A stretch of DNA of 62,601 bases from an uncultured Eubacterium sp. Lineage in GTDB: Bacteria; Bacillota; Clostridia; Peptostreptococcales; Anaerovoracaceae. The translations under genes were made by a program, and so were the position numbers. The notes beneath the pieces are model-generated. The model made no database searches. It had not been told where the DNA came from and was given only the letters and a program-made list of their open reading frames with translations. Below are positions 53,620 to 62,235 of the stretch, piece after piece. The stretch is from the NCBI GenBank assembly GCA_937900695.1, contig CALCFD010000038.1, forward strand, positions 1 through 62,601, read 5' to 3'. Numbering within the stretch: position 1 is the stretch's first letter; each line of letters begins with the position of its first letter.

Positions 53620-55842
53620 TTAATTTTTGGAATATCCATATACATCTAAAGTTGCTACTCCTGTTCCAATATATTTAAAATATTCTTGAGCAGCAGATGA
53701 AGTCGCTTGAGCAGCAGTAATAGAGAAAACATTCATTTCTCCTGAGCGCAAATGATTTTTAATGTTTCCACTTGTAATAATCTTAGAACCACTTGTTGAT
53801 CCCGTAGGATGACTAGCAAAATCTCCTGCATTGCTTGTTACTTCTGTAAATCTATCTTCTGCCACTTCAAATTCACCATATTCATAACCAACAATCTGTA
53901 ATGAGCTCAAACTATCTGCTTTAGATAAGGTTATGCTTCTTGAATATCCTGTTATTTTAGAACCTGACATAGTCATCCATGTTGCAGGACACGATACTAA
54001 TCTTACATAAGCGCTAGTTACAACATAATTAGCCGGAATATACGCACAGATTAATAGCTGACCATTGATTACTCCTTCTACATTAGCTTCTCCTAATGCA
54101 TACGGTCTTCCACCATTTGATAGAAACTGTAAATTACCAACAACACCATTAGGTGAGATTAAGCTAGCTCCATCAGCCAATTTAATACCTGTACTATCCA
54201 TTTCAATTATTGAGTTGCCTGATGCGTTTTTAATAATTGCCTTGCCGTTTCCGTTATTAGCTCCACCAAGTGTTAATGTTCCGCCCGTTGCCCAATCAAA
54301 TTGAATTCCTATAGCACTTAATAAATTAACTACTGCTTTGCCTTCTGCGGTAAAACCTGCATTCCACGTTTTACCACCATCTGTTGATACAGTAAATCCA
54401 TCAACACCCATTTTCCAAATCTTTTTAGATTTTTCTAATGTATTTTGGTCGTGCAAGTAAAATGTTGTTCTACCGGCTGAGTCTTTCTTCTCAGTTTTAT
54501 ATGCGCCAAGTGAAGCTGACATAAGTCCAGTTAATAATTGTACTTCTTTATCATAAGATGTTATCTTAGCTGTTATTTGACTGTCTGTAGTCTTTTTAAT
54601 TTCGCTTTTAGCAACATCTATCATTGTAGGTCTTGTACTCTCATTATCACTGTCTGTCTTAGCACCACAAGTGTATGTAGTACTTCCGCCTATATCCAAT
54701 TTAAAGCCTGTAATAACTGATTGATATGCTTTACTATCTTTATCTGTAATTACTACTAAGTCTCCGGCTTCAATGCTAGGATCTAAAGCCGTTGTTACAT
54801 TAAACGCATTAAACTCCATACCAACAAGTCTTCCACCTAATATTCCTAGAATTTCTTCTACATTGGTTGGTGTTATTAACGGATTTCCCGAAAAATCAAT
54901 AACATACCCTTCTTTTCCAAACATATATAATTTTTCTTCTTCGGTACTTTCCTCTTCAGTAGTAGTTATTATTGTAACTGTACTTTTAACACCAGTAATT
55001 TTATGCACTTGCGAGCTAATTTCTTGTGATGTTAAGTCTACAAGATCTGCATACTTACTCATGTTAATAAATAGCCCTGCATCAAATATTGCACCGCTAG
55101 AGTAATCTAAGAAATTACCACCATTTAACTCGTCTCCTGTTCTATACAAAAACTCATCATAACGATCAAAAATGCCCCCATCTGCAAGTTGTCCTAAAAT
55201 GTCCATGTTATACCAATCAATAACCAACTCTCCACCAGGGTTGCATTTAGCATAGCTACATCCTAAAGCTACCGCATAGGATAAAACTAATCTATATGTA
55301 AGATCATCTCCTATAGGCTTATTAACTTTATATCCGGAATTAAAAAAGTCCCTTTGAGTAAAAGGAACTTCACATTTTATACAACATTCTTTAACTACAT
55401 CATATATTGTAGCCGGATAGGTAAGTTCTGTTTCATACACCTTATCGAATTTAGCCATATTATCTAAACATTCTAATGTAATTCCAAAAGATACATTTTT
55501 TGCTATATCAACCACATAAGTGCCCCTCATAATCCATTCAATATTGCCATTATCTAGCTTAACACCTATATAAGGTTTTACTTTAGCTCCATTAAAGTCA
55601 TATTTATCAAGGGCTAATTCTTCATCGTTATACAATGAAATAGTACATTTATTAATTATCACTGACCCAACATCAAAAGAACTTTCTGATGATACTGATT
55701 CTTCTATTTTGATTCCATCTGCCATTAGCATATCTTCATTGATATTAACAGTAGCACCATTTCTAAGAGTGATTTCAACCTTGCCATGTACCTCATTTCC
55801 GTTTAGCATGGCATTTTTATAATCTAATGAAGTATTTATCAT
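53620..55842 (-). CDS. Phage tail-associated / baseplate protein
   Basis: This is a 740-residue protein. The first 370 residues resemble tail-associated hub proteins (YKNAMLNGNEVHGKVEITLRNG, and AIFDAGLFINMSKYADLVDL further on). The middle is coiled, and the last 250 residues are low-complexity beta-type. It comes directly after the small distal tail protein with an ATGA stop-start overlap, so the two are coupled. It probably forms the tail tip to which the fibre binds. Confidence 0.75.
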   Translation of the reverse strand: MINTSLDYKNAMLNGNEVHGKVEITLRNGATVNINEDMLMADGIKIEESVSSESSFDVGSVIINKCTISLYNDEELALDKYDFNGAKVKPYIGVKLDNGNIEWIMRGTYVVDIAKNVSFGITLECLDNMAKFDKVYETELTYPATIYDVVKECCIKCEVPFTQRDFFNSGYKVNKPIGDDLTYRLVLSYAVALGCSYAKCNPGGELVIDWYNMDILGQLADGGIFDRYDEFLYRTGDELNGGNFLDYSSGAIFDAGLFINMSKYADLVDLTSQEISSQVHKITGVKSTVTIITTTEEESTEEEKLYMFGKEGYVIDFSGNPLITPTNVEEILGILGGRLVGMEFNAFNVTTALDPSIEAGDLVVITDKDSKAYQSVITGFKLDIGGSTTYTCGAKTDSDNESTRPTMIDVAKSEIKKTTDSQITAKITSYDKEVQLLTGLMSASLGAYKTEKKDSAGRTTFYLHDQNTLEKSKKIWKMGVDGFTVSTDGGKTWNAGFTAEGKAVVNLLSAIGIQFDWATGGTLTLGGANNGNGKAIIKNASGNSIIEMDSTGIKLADGASLISPNGVVGNLQFLSNGGRPYALGEANVEGVINGQLLICAYIPANYVVTSAYVRLVSCPATWMTMSGSKITGYSRSITLSKADSLSSLQIVGYEYGEFEVAEDRFTEVTSNAGDFASHPTGSTSGSKIITSGNIKNHLRSGEMNVFSITAAQATSSAAQEYFKYIGTGVATLDVYGYSKN

Positions 55843-56168
55843 CGTTCAATAAAATCAATGCTCACAGACCCATAATAGCCTGTAGCATCGTTTCTCCTTT
55901 CTCTCGATATAGTCCCGTGATAACACGTAGCTGTTTCACCTAAAATATTCACTGTAAAGAATTTAGATGATATAGCTTTTTTGATGGATTTAAATTCATT
56001 GACTGTTAAGTTAGTCCACTTAACTTGAAAAGTTTGTTTTTCTGCAATTATTCTTCCTGTGAATTTACCAGATAATGTTCTACCTGTATCTGATGACCAA
56101 ATAAGTTCATCATTAATTGAAATTGAAGATGGAGCAGCAACTGCTACTCCATTTAAAATTATGCTCAT
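55839..56168 (-). CDS. Small distal tail protein (DUF6711-like)
   Basis: The 109-residue beta-rich protein has MSIILNGVAVAAPSSISIND, WSSDTGRTLSGKFTGRIIA and GYYGSVSIDFIER. This pattern is common between tape measure and baseplate genes in Firmicute siphoviruses. It probably closes the tail tube at its distal end. Confidence 0.7.
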   Translation of the reverse strand: MSIILNGVAVAAPSSISINDELIWSSDTGRTLSGKFTGRIIAEKQTFQVKWTNLTVNEFKSIKKAISSKFFTVNILGETATCYHGTISRERRNDATGYYGSVSIDFIER

Positions 56169-56180
56169 TGCTACTCCCTT

Positions 56181-59100
56181 CTAGCCTATTGGGCTAAATC
56201 TTCTACTTAATTTACCTTCACCACGTCTAACCGCTCTTGCAAGCTCTTCACTATCCACATAAAAACCTAATGCGTCAAGTGCTGTAACTATTCTTCCTAT
56301 AGACTGATCTAAAATCGCAGTTAATTCTTGTTTAGTAATACCACCTGTTCCACTGCCTTCAGCAACTGCTTGTTTTGCAATTTCCCTTAGCTTGTTTTCA
56401 GGTGCAACTACTTCACCTTGATGTCTATTGTCACCTATCATTGCAAGCTGAGGTGTATTGGCCTTAACATAACCACCTTGAGCTAGTCTAGGTAAGCTAA
56501 CTCTTCCAACTTTGCCTATACTTACACCAGGTAACTTGTTAATTAATCCTATTGCGCCATTAATAAGTCCAATAGCTTTATTAACTGCATTTTCTACAGT
56601 TCTTAAAACCGCATTCATAGCAGATCTAAAAGAACCACCTATGGCATTACCAATCGAAACACCAAATCTCTTAAATATAGATTTTACTTTACTGTAAATT
56701 CCACTAAAGAAACTTGAAATTGCTTTAAATGGCTTGATTGCGCTGTTGTATGCACTTGAAAATTTACTACTAAACCAAGAGCCTATACTTGAAAATACAT
56801 TTTTAACAGATTGATATTTACCACTAAACCATGTACCAATTGACCCAAAAGCATTTTTTACGCTGTTGTATGCACTAGAAAACTTACTACCAAACCATGA
56901 ACCTACACTTGAAAATACATTCTTAACTGACTGATATTTTGTGCTAAACCAACTTGTAATTGGAGAAAATACTTCTTTAATTTTGCCTACTGCTTTTAAG
57001 AATAAGTCTCCAAAAGATTTAACAAGCTGAACTCCTGCAGATGCCAAAGCTTTTATAAATGCTTTAATAATTGAAGGCACTGTTGCAACAAGTGGAGGTA
57101 TTATCTTAGGTATAGCCTTAACTAATGCCATAAATATCTTAACTCCTGCGTTAAGTAGTGCCGGTACAATTATAGGAATGGCTTTAACTACTCCTGTAAC
57201 TATTTTAGGCAAAGCTAAAGTTAATGGTGCTATTATTTTATCAATAGAATCTACTAACCCCATAAATAATACGATACCTGCATTAATTATAGATGGCACA
57301 AGAGTTGGAATCACACCAACCAAAGACTCTATTAAAGTTTCTATTCCTGAAACTATAGCAGGAAGCATTGTTGGTAACTTATCAGCAAAAGCAGTAATAC
57401 CATCTGCAAGTTTAGTTGAAAATGACTCAATTTTACTAGCCATTTCTTCTGCGCTTGTTCCTGTTTTAGCCATATATATAGCCATTCCGCCTATAGCACC
57501 AACAACTCCTAAAGAAGCTACGGTTCCTAACTTTTGAGCTACTGTTAATGCCTTAATTCTAGTTATTAAACCGCTAACTGCTACACCTAATTTAGAGTGT
57601 GCCACTGCATTTAGTCCTTTAGCAGCAGTGTTTTTTACTGTAACTGCAGCATCTTTAATATACATAGCCATAAGCTGTGCTGATTCTACTTTATCTTTAA
57701 TTTTAGCTATAGTAACAGCCTTAATTGCTGTTGACATTTTCTGCATCACACCAACAACTCCACCACTTGCTGAAATGAAGTTAATTAGCTGTGATACTTT
57801 CCATGCAGCAAAGAATGCTAGTACTGCTGCTTCCATAGCCGTTACTACTCCTTGATGTTTAAGCATCCAATCGCCAATGCCATTTAGGGCTTTTGATATA
57901 CCTTCTAAAGCAACGATAAACACCTTACCAGTAAATGTTGCTATAGGCTTAATAAAGTAAGTCCACATAAACATCCAAATTGGTTTAAACGCTAATAAAA
58001 CTGCATTAAGTATCTTAAAAGCTCCGGCTAAAATATTAATAACTCTTGGGGCAACTTCAGTGATTGTCCATTTACCAAAAGGTTTTAATATATTCTCCCA
58101 TACCCACGCAAATGCATCTCTAATTATCCCTACAAACATAGAAAATGCATTTCTTAAGTTATCTACCGCTGATGCAAGTTTCATGTATTCCGCCCCTAAT
58201 TTGGATGGTGCTGTTGTATCCATAGTTTCAGTGATCATACCACCATCTGTGATACCACCACCGCCTACTGCACCGCCACCTCCACCTGAGCCTCCACTTG
58301 GCGAAGATGAGCTCTGTGGCTCTGATAATTTATTAACTTTATCAAATCCCATTAAAGACTTCATAGCTTTAGCACTCTTTTTAGCTGATTTTCCGATACC
58401 TTCAACGGCTTTTCCAGCTTTTCCGGCGCTACTGCCTATGTTTGATAATCCACTACTTGCCACTGGTGCTGAAGTTGCTATGCTTTGTACTGGTGTTGAT
58501 TTAACTTTTTTACCCATCAGCATAGCTGTAAAACTTTTAAAGCTATTTGCAAGTGCTACAAGCTTACTCATTAAAATGTTGATAACCTTAATAACCGGTG
58601 TGAAAATGTTAATTAATCCACCACCAATTCCGGCCATAAAGCTTTCAAACTGCAACTTTAAAACTCTTACTTGGTTTGCCCAACTATCAGAAGTTCTCGC
58701 AAAGTCTCCATTTGCTAATGCAAGCTGTTGCATAACAAACCTATATCTTAAAGCCACCTTTTCTTGTTCACTCATAGCTGCAGTCGTTCTTCCAAAGCCA
58801 TTGGCCATAGCAAACTGATCTAAAGCCGACTGCGTCATTACTACACCTAGCTCTTTAAGTGTTTCAGTTTCACCAGTAAAAACAGATTTTAACTTTGTAT
58901 ATGCTTCATCTTGGCTAATATTATAAAAAGATGCCACATCACCGGCTAGACCTGTAAGCGCTGTTGACATCTCATATGCTTCTTTTTCTGTAAATCCAAA
59001 CGATTTTGCCATAGCTCCAAATGTACCAGTAAACTTTTTAGCCATAGTTTCTGATAAACCAAATGAAGTTGCTGCATTTTGAGCAAAATCATTTACTTGT

Positions 59101-59327
59101 TTAGACATTGCAGGGAAGGTTACATCAACCACGTTCTGTACTTCTTCTAAATCAGAACCTAGCTTAATGGCTTGTCTGCCAAAATCAAAGCCTTTTTTAA
59201 TAACAAAAGCACTTGCAAGTGCTGCGCCTGTTCTTTTGGCAAGGCTTTCAATGCTACGCATTTGTTTATTGAATTGGTTTTGGTTGACCACAAGGTCTAA
59301 ACCAATTTGCCCTACACTTTCAGCCAT
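56181..59327 (-). CDS. Tail tape measure protein
   Basis: The 1048-residue chain sets tail length. The N-terminal third has the usual helical start (DLVVNQNQFNKQMRSIESLA, SFGLSETMAKKFTGTFGAMA, GDVASFYNISQDEAYTKL). A glycine-rich hinge lies near residue 345 and hydrophobic helices span 480-780. A block of 20-residue WF/K repeats lies at about 780-880. The size would fit a tail of roughly 150 nm if the usual relation of about 0.15 nm per residue holds. Confidence 0.93.
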   Translation of the reverse strand: MAESVGQIGLDLVVNQNQFNKQMRSIESLAKRTGAALASAFVIKKGFDFGRQAIKLGSDLEEVQNVVDVTFPAMSKQVNDFAQNAATSFGLSETMAKKFTGTFGAMAKSFGFTEKEAYEMSTALTGLAGDVASFYNISQDEAYTKLKSVFTGETETLKELGVVMTQSALDQFAMANGFGRTTAAMSEQEKVALRYRFVMQQLALANGDFARTSDSWANQVRVLKLQFESFMAGIGGGLINIFTPVIKVINILMSKLVALANSFKSFTAMLMGKKVKSTPVQSIATSAPVASSGLSNIGSSAGKAGKAVEGIGKSAKKSAKAMKSLMGFDKVNKLSEPQSSSSPSGGSGGGGGAVGGGGITDGGMITETMDTTAPSKLGAEYMKLASAVDNLRNAFSMFVGIIRDAFAWVWENILKPFGKWTITEVAPRVINILAGAFKILNAVLLAFKPIWMFMWTYFIKPIATFTGKVFIVALEGISKALNGIGDWMLKHQGVVTAMEAAVLAFFAAWKVSQLINFISASGGVVGVMQKMSTAIKAVTIAKIKDKVESAQLMAMYIKDAAVTVKNTAAKGLNAVAHSKLGVAVSGLITRIKALTVAQKLGTVASLGVVGAIGGMAIYMAKTGTSAEEMASKIESFSTKLADGITAFADKLPTMLPAIVSGIETLIESLVGVIPTLVPSIINAGIVLFMGLVDSIDKIIAPLTLALPKIVTGVVKAIPIIVPALLNAGVKIFMALVKAIPKIIPPLVATVPSIIKAFIKALASAGVQLVKSFGDLFLKAVGKIKEVFSPITSWFSTKYQSVKNVFSSVGSWFGSKFSSAYNSVKNAFGSIGTWFSGKYQSVKNVFSSIGSWFSSKFSSAYNSAIKPFKAISSFFSGIYSKVKSIFKRFGVSIGNAIGGSFRSAMNAVLRTVENAVNKAIGLINGAIGLINKLPGVSIGKVGRVSLPRLAQGGYVKANTPQLAMIGDNRHQGEVVAPENKLREIAKQAVAEGSGTGGITKQELTAILDQSIGRIVTALDALGFYVDSEELARAVRRGEGKLSRRFSPIG
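56741..56975 (-). repeat. 120-base tandem duplication inside the tape measure gene
   Basis: Two near-identical 120-base units start at 56741 and 56861 (both begin CGCTGTTGTATGCAC). Each encodes two 20-residue half-repeats of the form S-WF-x-K-x-x-S-x-x-N-x-x-K. In-frame changes in copy number would change tail length. Confidence 0.8.
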
Positions 59328-59335
59328 TTCTTCAC

Positions 59336-59719
59336 CTACCTTTCTTCTTGATTATCGCCTGCCATACTAACAAAGGCATTTTTAAGACCTTCAAGTACTG
59401 CATTTATTTCATCTTGACCAACTTTTTTTGCTCTCTTTCTTTTCCATTCGGTGTGGATTTTCTTTTCGTAAGATGAGAAATTTTTAATTATCTCTCTGTC
59501 TTCTTCTGCTCTAATAGACACCACCCTTCCAAGTGGTGTCTTAGAATCCAATCCCTTTAAAAGTGCAACAAACTCGGGCCCTTTCATCTCTCGAAGGTCT
59601 TTTGATAGCCTTATGCCGTATTGTTGTTGAAAAGATGCAATAATCAAATCAAAGTCTTCTGTCAAACTATAAAACGGTTCTGGGCGCTGTTTCCTGAACA
59701 TCTTTGTCAGGATCCTCAC
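59336..59719 (-). CDS. Tail assembly chaperone, second frame (T-like)
   Basis: The frame opens at a GTG inside the previous gene and runs 127 residues. It contains KMFRKQRPEPFYSLTEDFDL and a basic helical C-terminus. It overlaps the end of the 59667-59981 gene by 53 bases in a different frame and precedes the tape measure gene by eight bases. This matches the G/GT chaperone pair of siphoviruses, in which the second part is usually made by frameshifting. Confidence 0.75.
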   Translation of the reverse strand: MRILTKMFRKQRPEPFYSLTEDFDLIIASFQQQYGIRLSKDLREMKGPEFVALLKGLDSKTPLGRVVSIRAEEDREIIKNFSSYEKKIHTEWKRKRAKKVGQDEINAVLEGLKNAFVSMAGDNQEER

Positions 59720-59981
59720 CCTGTGCTAGTAGCATAGCAGTCTGTATAACTGTCATTAAGTCCTTCATAGATAACTTAAATTCGCTAATTTTCTTTCTAG
59801 CATTCTCACTAAATAGTTTTTCATATGCTGATAAAGAAGCTCCTACTTCTGATTTAGTATCAAAATCTCCCATAATGCTAAGCATTGTTTCTGCATCTGC
59901 ATTAACCTCAAATAATTCGCCTTTAATTGCAATTACCGGATTTTCTTCAAAGCTTAATTTACTTGTTAAATCATACTGCAT
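59667..59981 (-). CDS. Tail assembly chaperone, first frame (G-like)
   Basis: The 104-residue mostly helical protein (MQYDLTSKLSFEENPVIAIKG) lies immediately after the tail tube gene, in the usual chaperone place. It ends in a 17-residue stretch read in another frame by the next ORF. Its role would be to coat the tape measure protein during tail assembly. Confidence 0.75.
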   Translation of the reverse strand: MQYDLTSKLSFEENPVIAIKGELFEVNADAETMLSIMGDFDTKSEVGASLSAYEKLFSENARKKISEFKLSMKDLMTVIQTAMLLAQGEDPDKDVQETAPRTVL

Positions 59982-59994
59982 CTTTTATTCCTCC

Positions 59995-60435
59995 TTACAT
60001 TGATGGTGTTACTGTTGGCTTGCCGTTTGACATAATTTCAAACTCTAATGGTGCTACTGCTGTTGAATCTCCGGCACCAATATTAGTAACGTTAATTACT
60101 GCTCCTTCAAATTTAACTGTTGTTTTGTCTGGGAATGTCCATTCGAAGTCTGTCTCACTGTCTCTGCCATTCTTAAATGCTAACTTGGCAATGAAATCAT
60201 TACCAGCATCTCCAACATTTCTTTTAGCTGTTACTGAGATTGTAACTGCTTTAGCAGTTAGTAATCTTCTTGTCCAACCTTCTGTATCAAAAGGTGTCCA
60301 TTCTTCTACACCGTTATCAAAAGAAACTTCAAAAGTCTCACAGTCTGCAATTGTTGACATTGTAGCTTCAGATGTTGGTGTTGTGTTAATTTTAAACTGA
60401 TTTGTGTAGCATGGGTATACTCCTGTTGTAGCCAT
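59995..60435 (-). CDS. Major tail tube protein
   Basis: The 146-residue beta-rich protein starts MATTGVYPCYTNQFKI. It contains EVSFDNGVEEWTPFDTEGW and TISVTAKRNVGDAGNDFIAK, the pattern of small Firmicute phage tail tube proteins. It is present in many copies in the virion. AAAGGAGAT precedes the ATG. Its place just before the chaperone genes supports the call. Confidence 0.85.
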   Translation of the reverse strand: MATTGVYPCYTNQFKINTTPTSEATMSTIADCETFEVSFDNGVEEWTPFDTEGWTRRLLTAKAVTISVTAKRNVGDAGNDFIAKLAFKNGRDSETDFEWTFPDKTTVKFEGAVINVTNIGAGDSTAVAPLEFEIMSNGKPTVTPSM

Positions 60436-60437
60436 AT

Positions 60438-60839
60438 TTATCTCCTTTCGTAATATAAATCAAACCAAATTACTCTTTCGTAAATGCCTTTATCATCTGT
60501 TCCCACGTCTTGCGGTTCTGCTACCATTAATCTTAAATAGTTAATTTTATGGCCACCGATAACAACATCTTTTACATTAAGTAATTTGTCAAAGATATTA
60601 AAAGAAGCCTGTTCAGTCTCATTAGCATTATCATTCCAATGTATGAGCATTGATACAGACTTCACATTGTATTTTGTATTTGCCAAACCACCTATTGCGA
60701 TATTTGGCTCATTTGACGTTTTGCGTTGATATATTCCAATAGATTTATTCTTTTTATTATCTAATTTACCTATATAATAGTGTTCTGCGCCTAAATTTAA
60801 CCCTTTAAGCCAATCTTTAATATCTACTAAAGCAATCAT
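60438..60839 (-). CDS. Phage minor capsid / tail terminator-type protein
   Basis: The 133-residue mixed alpha/beta protein (LVDIKDWLKGLNLGAEHYYIG, SVSMLIHWNDNANETEQASF, WFDLYYERR) matches the layout of minor-capsid-3/tail terminator proteins of Firmicute phages. Its start overlaps the stop of the upstream gene by one base. It precedes the tail tube gene by two bases. Confidence 0.65.
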   Translation of the reverse strand: MIALVDIKDWLKGLNLGAEHYYIGKLDNKKNKSIGIYQRKTSNEPNIAIGGLANTKYNVKSVSMLIHWNDNANETEQASFNIFDKLLNVKDVVIGGHKINYLRLMVAEPQDVGTDDKGIYERVIWFDLYYERR

Positions 60840-61222
60840 TACAAACCACCTACTTTCTTATAAAATTCCTTAAAAGCTTTATGTGAAAACTTCTCAAATT
60901 TCCCTCCTGGTAACCAATCAGTCCACCATTCGCCTCTTGCAAATGGATTTTCTATTGTGCTGAAATTATATTCAGGATGAAAATATAGTCTTCTTGCATA
61001 TGGTGTATTGTGTATTATGCTTACTTTACCACTATTAATATCTGATGTATCTATATGAGTACTTTCATTTTGCAAGTTACCAGTATCAAACGGAATTACT
61101 TGTGCTTGAACTACTTCAGTATGCAAAGCTTCTGCTGTTTGATGTAATGCCGTTTTAGCAGCATTTGTAAGTTTTGAAATTGCAAAATTGTTAATCTTGA
61201 TTGTAGATTTAGCATTAATCAT
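60839..61222 (-). CDS. Phage minor capsid / tail completion protein (gp10-like)
   Basis: The 127-residue protein has a helical N-terminus, then IPFDTGNLQNESTHID and VSIIHNTPYARRLYFHPEYNF, the DTGxLxxS and PYARxLY boxes of HK97 gp10-like and minor-capsid-2 proteins. It also has WWTDWLPGGKFEKF. It takes part in joining head and tail. It overlaps the gene before it by four bases. Confidence 0.78.
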   Translation of the reverse strand: MINAKSTIKINNFAISKLTNAAKTALHQTAEALHTEVVQAQVIPFDTGNLQNESTHIDTSDINSGKVSIIHNTPYARRLYFHPEYNFSTIENPFARGEWWTDWLPGGKFEKFSHKAFKEFYKKVGGL

Positions 61223-61557
61223 TTAAGCCTAATCTCCGTATAGTTTATAGTTCCATCTGGATTACGATGTTTTTGTCCATAGATTATACTTCTTTCAACT
61301 CCATTAACTTCTGCAACTCCATTAACAATATTTGCTACATCACTAAACGGATCTCCATCAAACAAGCATGTAGCTGATACATCTATTAGCTTTTGTTCAG
61401 CAGTAAAAATCTTTTTACCGCCATCTTGATAATTACATTTAAGGGATTTTAAAGGGTGCTTAATAGGAGCACCCTCTTCTGTTAACCCTTCGTCATAGAT
61501 AGTAACCTTAATATCTGTTTTACATAATCTGCTAGGTACTAAATGTGGGTATCTCAT
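61219..61557 (-). CDS. Phage head-tail adaptor / minor capsid protein 1-like
   Basis: The 112-residue beta-rich protein (LVPSRLCKTDIKVTIYDEGL, LKCNYQDGGKKIFTAEQKL, ATCLFDGD) has the length, position and motifs of head-closure proteins such as minor capsid protein 1. It starts directly at the stop of the connector gene. Confidence 0.72.
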   Translation of the reverse strand: MRYPHLVPSRLCKTDIKVTIYDEGLTEEGAPIKHPLKSLKCNYQDGGKKIFTAEQKLIDVSATCLFDGDPFSDVANIVNGVAEVNGVERSIIYGQKHRNPDGTINYTEIRLK

Positions 61558-61935
61558 TTAAATTCTCCTACAAGTAAGTCCTGTTTGGCATAGCAATGCA
61601 TATGTATCCTTTGACATGGCAATGCCGTCTTTAATAAATACATTCCATCCATCAGAAAAACTAACAGATACCCCATTAATTGAATAGCTTGATAAAACTG
61701 ATGTAATCTCATCTGCGTTCTCATACTCAAAAGTTGCTTGCATACATACAACTTCTTTTATGATTTCCTTTTGAAACTCTGTAAGATTATCAAAGCCAAC
61801 ACCAACTATTCGATTATAGGTTAAAGTGTCTACATGTCTACTTGCTTTTCTTAAGTAATTATCAATCTTTTCTTCTGGAATTGTTCCCTTGAAATTATCA
61901 ACATAAAACTGTTTATCTGCATAAGGGGAATACAC
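61558..61935 (-). CDS. Phage head-tail connector (gp6-like)
   Basis: The 125-residue protein has an N-terminal helical bundle (FKGTIPEEKIDNYLRKASRHVDTLTYNRI, ITSVLSSYSINGVSVSF). This is typical of gp6-like adaptor proteins that bind the portal ring. Note the helix pattern EFQKEIIKEVVCMQATFEYEN. It follows the capsid-associated genes, as in HK97-type phages. Confidence 0.8.
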   Translation of the reverse strand: MYSPYADKQFYVDNFKGTIPEEKIDNYLRKASRHVDTLTYNRIVGVGFDNLTEFQKEIIKEVVCMQATFEYENADEITSVLSSYSINGVSVSFSDGWNVFIKDGIAMSKDTYALLCQTGLTCRRI

Positions 61936-61947
61936 ATAGACACCCCC

Positions 61948-62223
61948 TTATTTAGAAGGCTTTTCGTCTTTTGTTTCTTCTACCTTCTGCTCTTCTTTTT
62001 TAGCTATATTCTTTGCTGTCTTTTTTAGCTTTTCAACTTCTTTTTCTAGCTTTTCTTTTTCAGCTAATAAAGATGCATATTCAGTGTAGCTAACAGTTTT
62101 ATCAACGTTATACTCAATGATTGCACCTTCTTCATCAGTAATATCAAAGCCTTTTGCAAGATATGAATCCTTTTCAATTTCATCAATCGAATAAACTTTA
62201 TTATCTTTTACTGCATAAAACAT
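61948..62223 (-). CDS. Small phage protein with C-terminal coiled coil
   Basis: From MFYAVKDNKVYSIDE (start at 62223, GGAGG 11 bases upstream) the 91-residue protein has a small N-terminal domain. A lysine/glutamate helix follows (LLAEKEKLEKEVEKLKKTA). It lies between capsid and connector genes. Similar positions in other phages hold head-decoration or hypothetical proteins, but no assignment is possible here. Confidence 0.65.
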   Translation of the reverse strand: MFYAVKDNKVYSIDEIEKDSYLAKGFDITDEEGAIIEYNVDKTVSYTEYASLLAEKEKLEKEVEKLKKTAKNIAKKEEQKVEETKDEKPSK

Positions 62224-62235
62224 TAGCCACACCTC

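Noticed and set aside
58060..58818. 252-codon open frame antisense to the tape measure gene
   Set aside because: Its proline/alanine-rich translation mirrors the Gly/Ser hinge of the tape measure protein, and it has no start signal.
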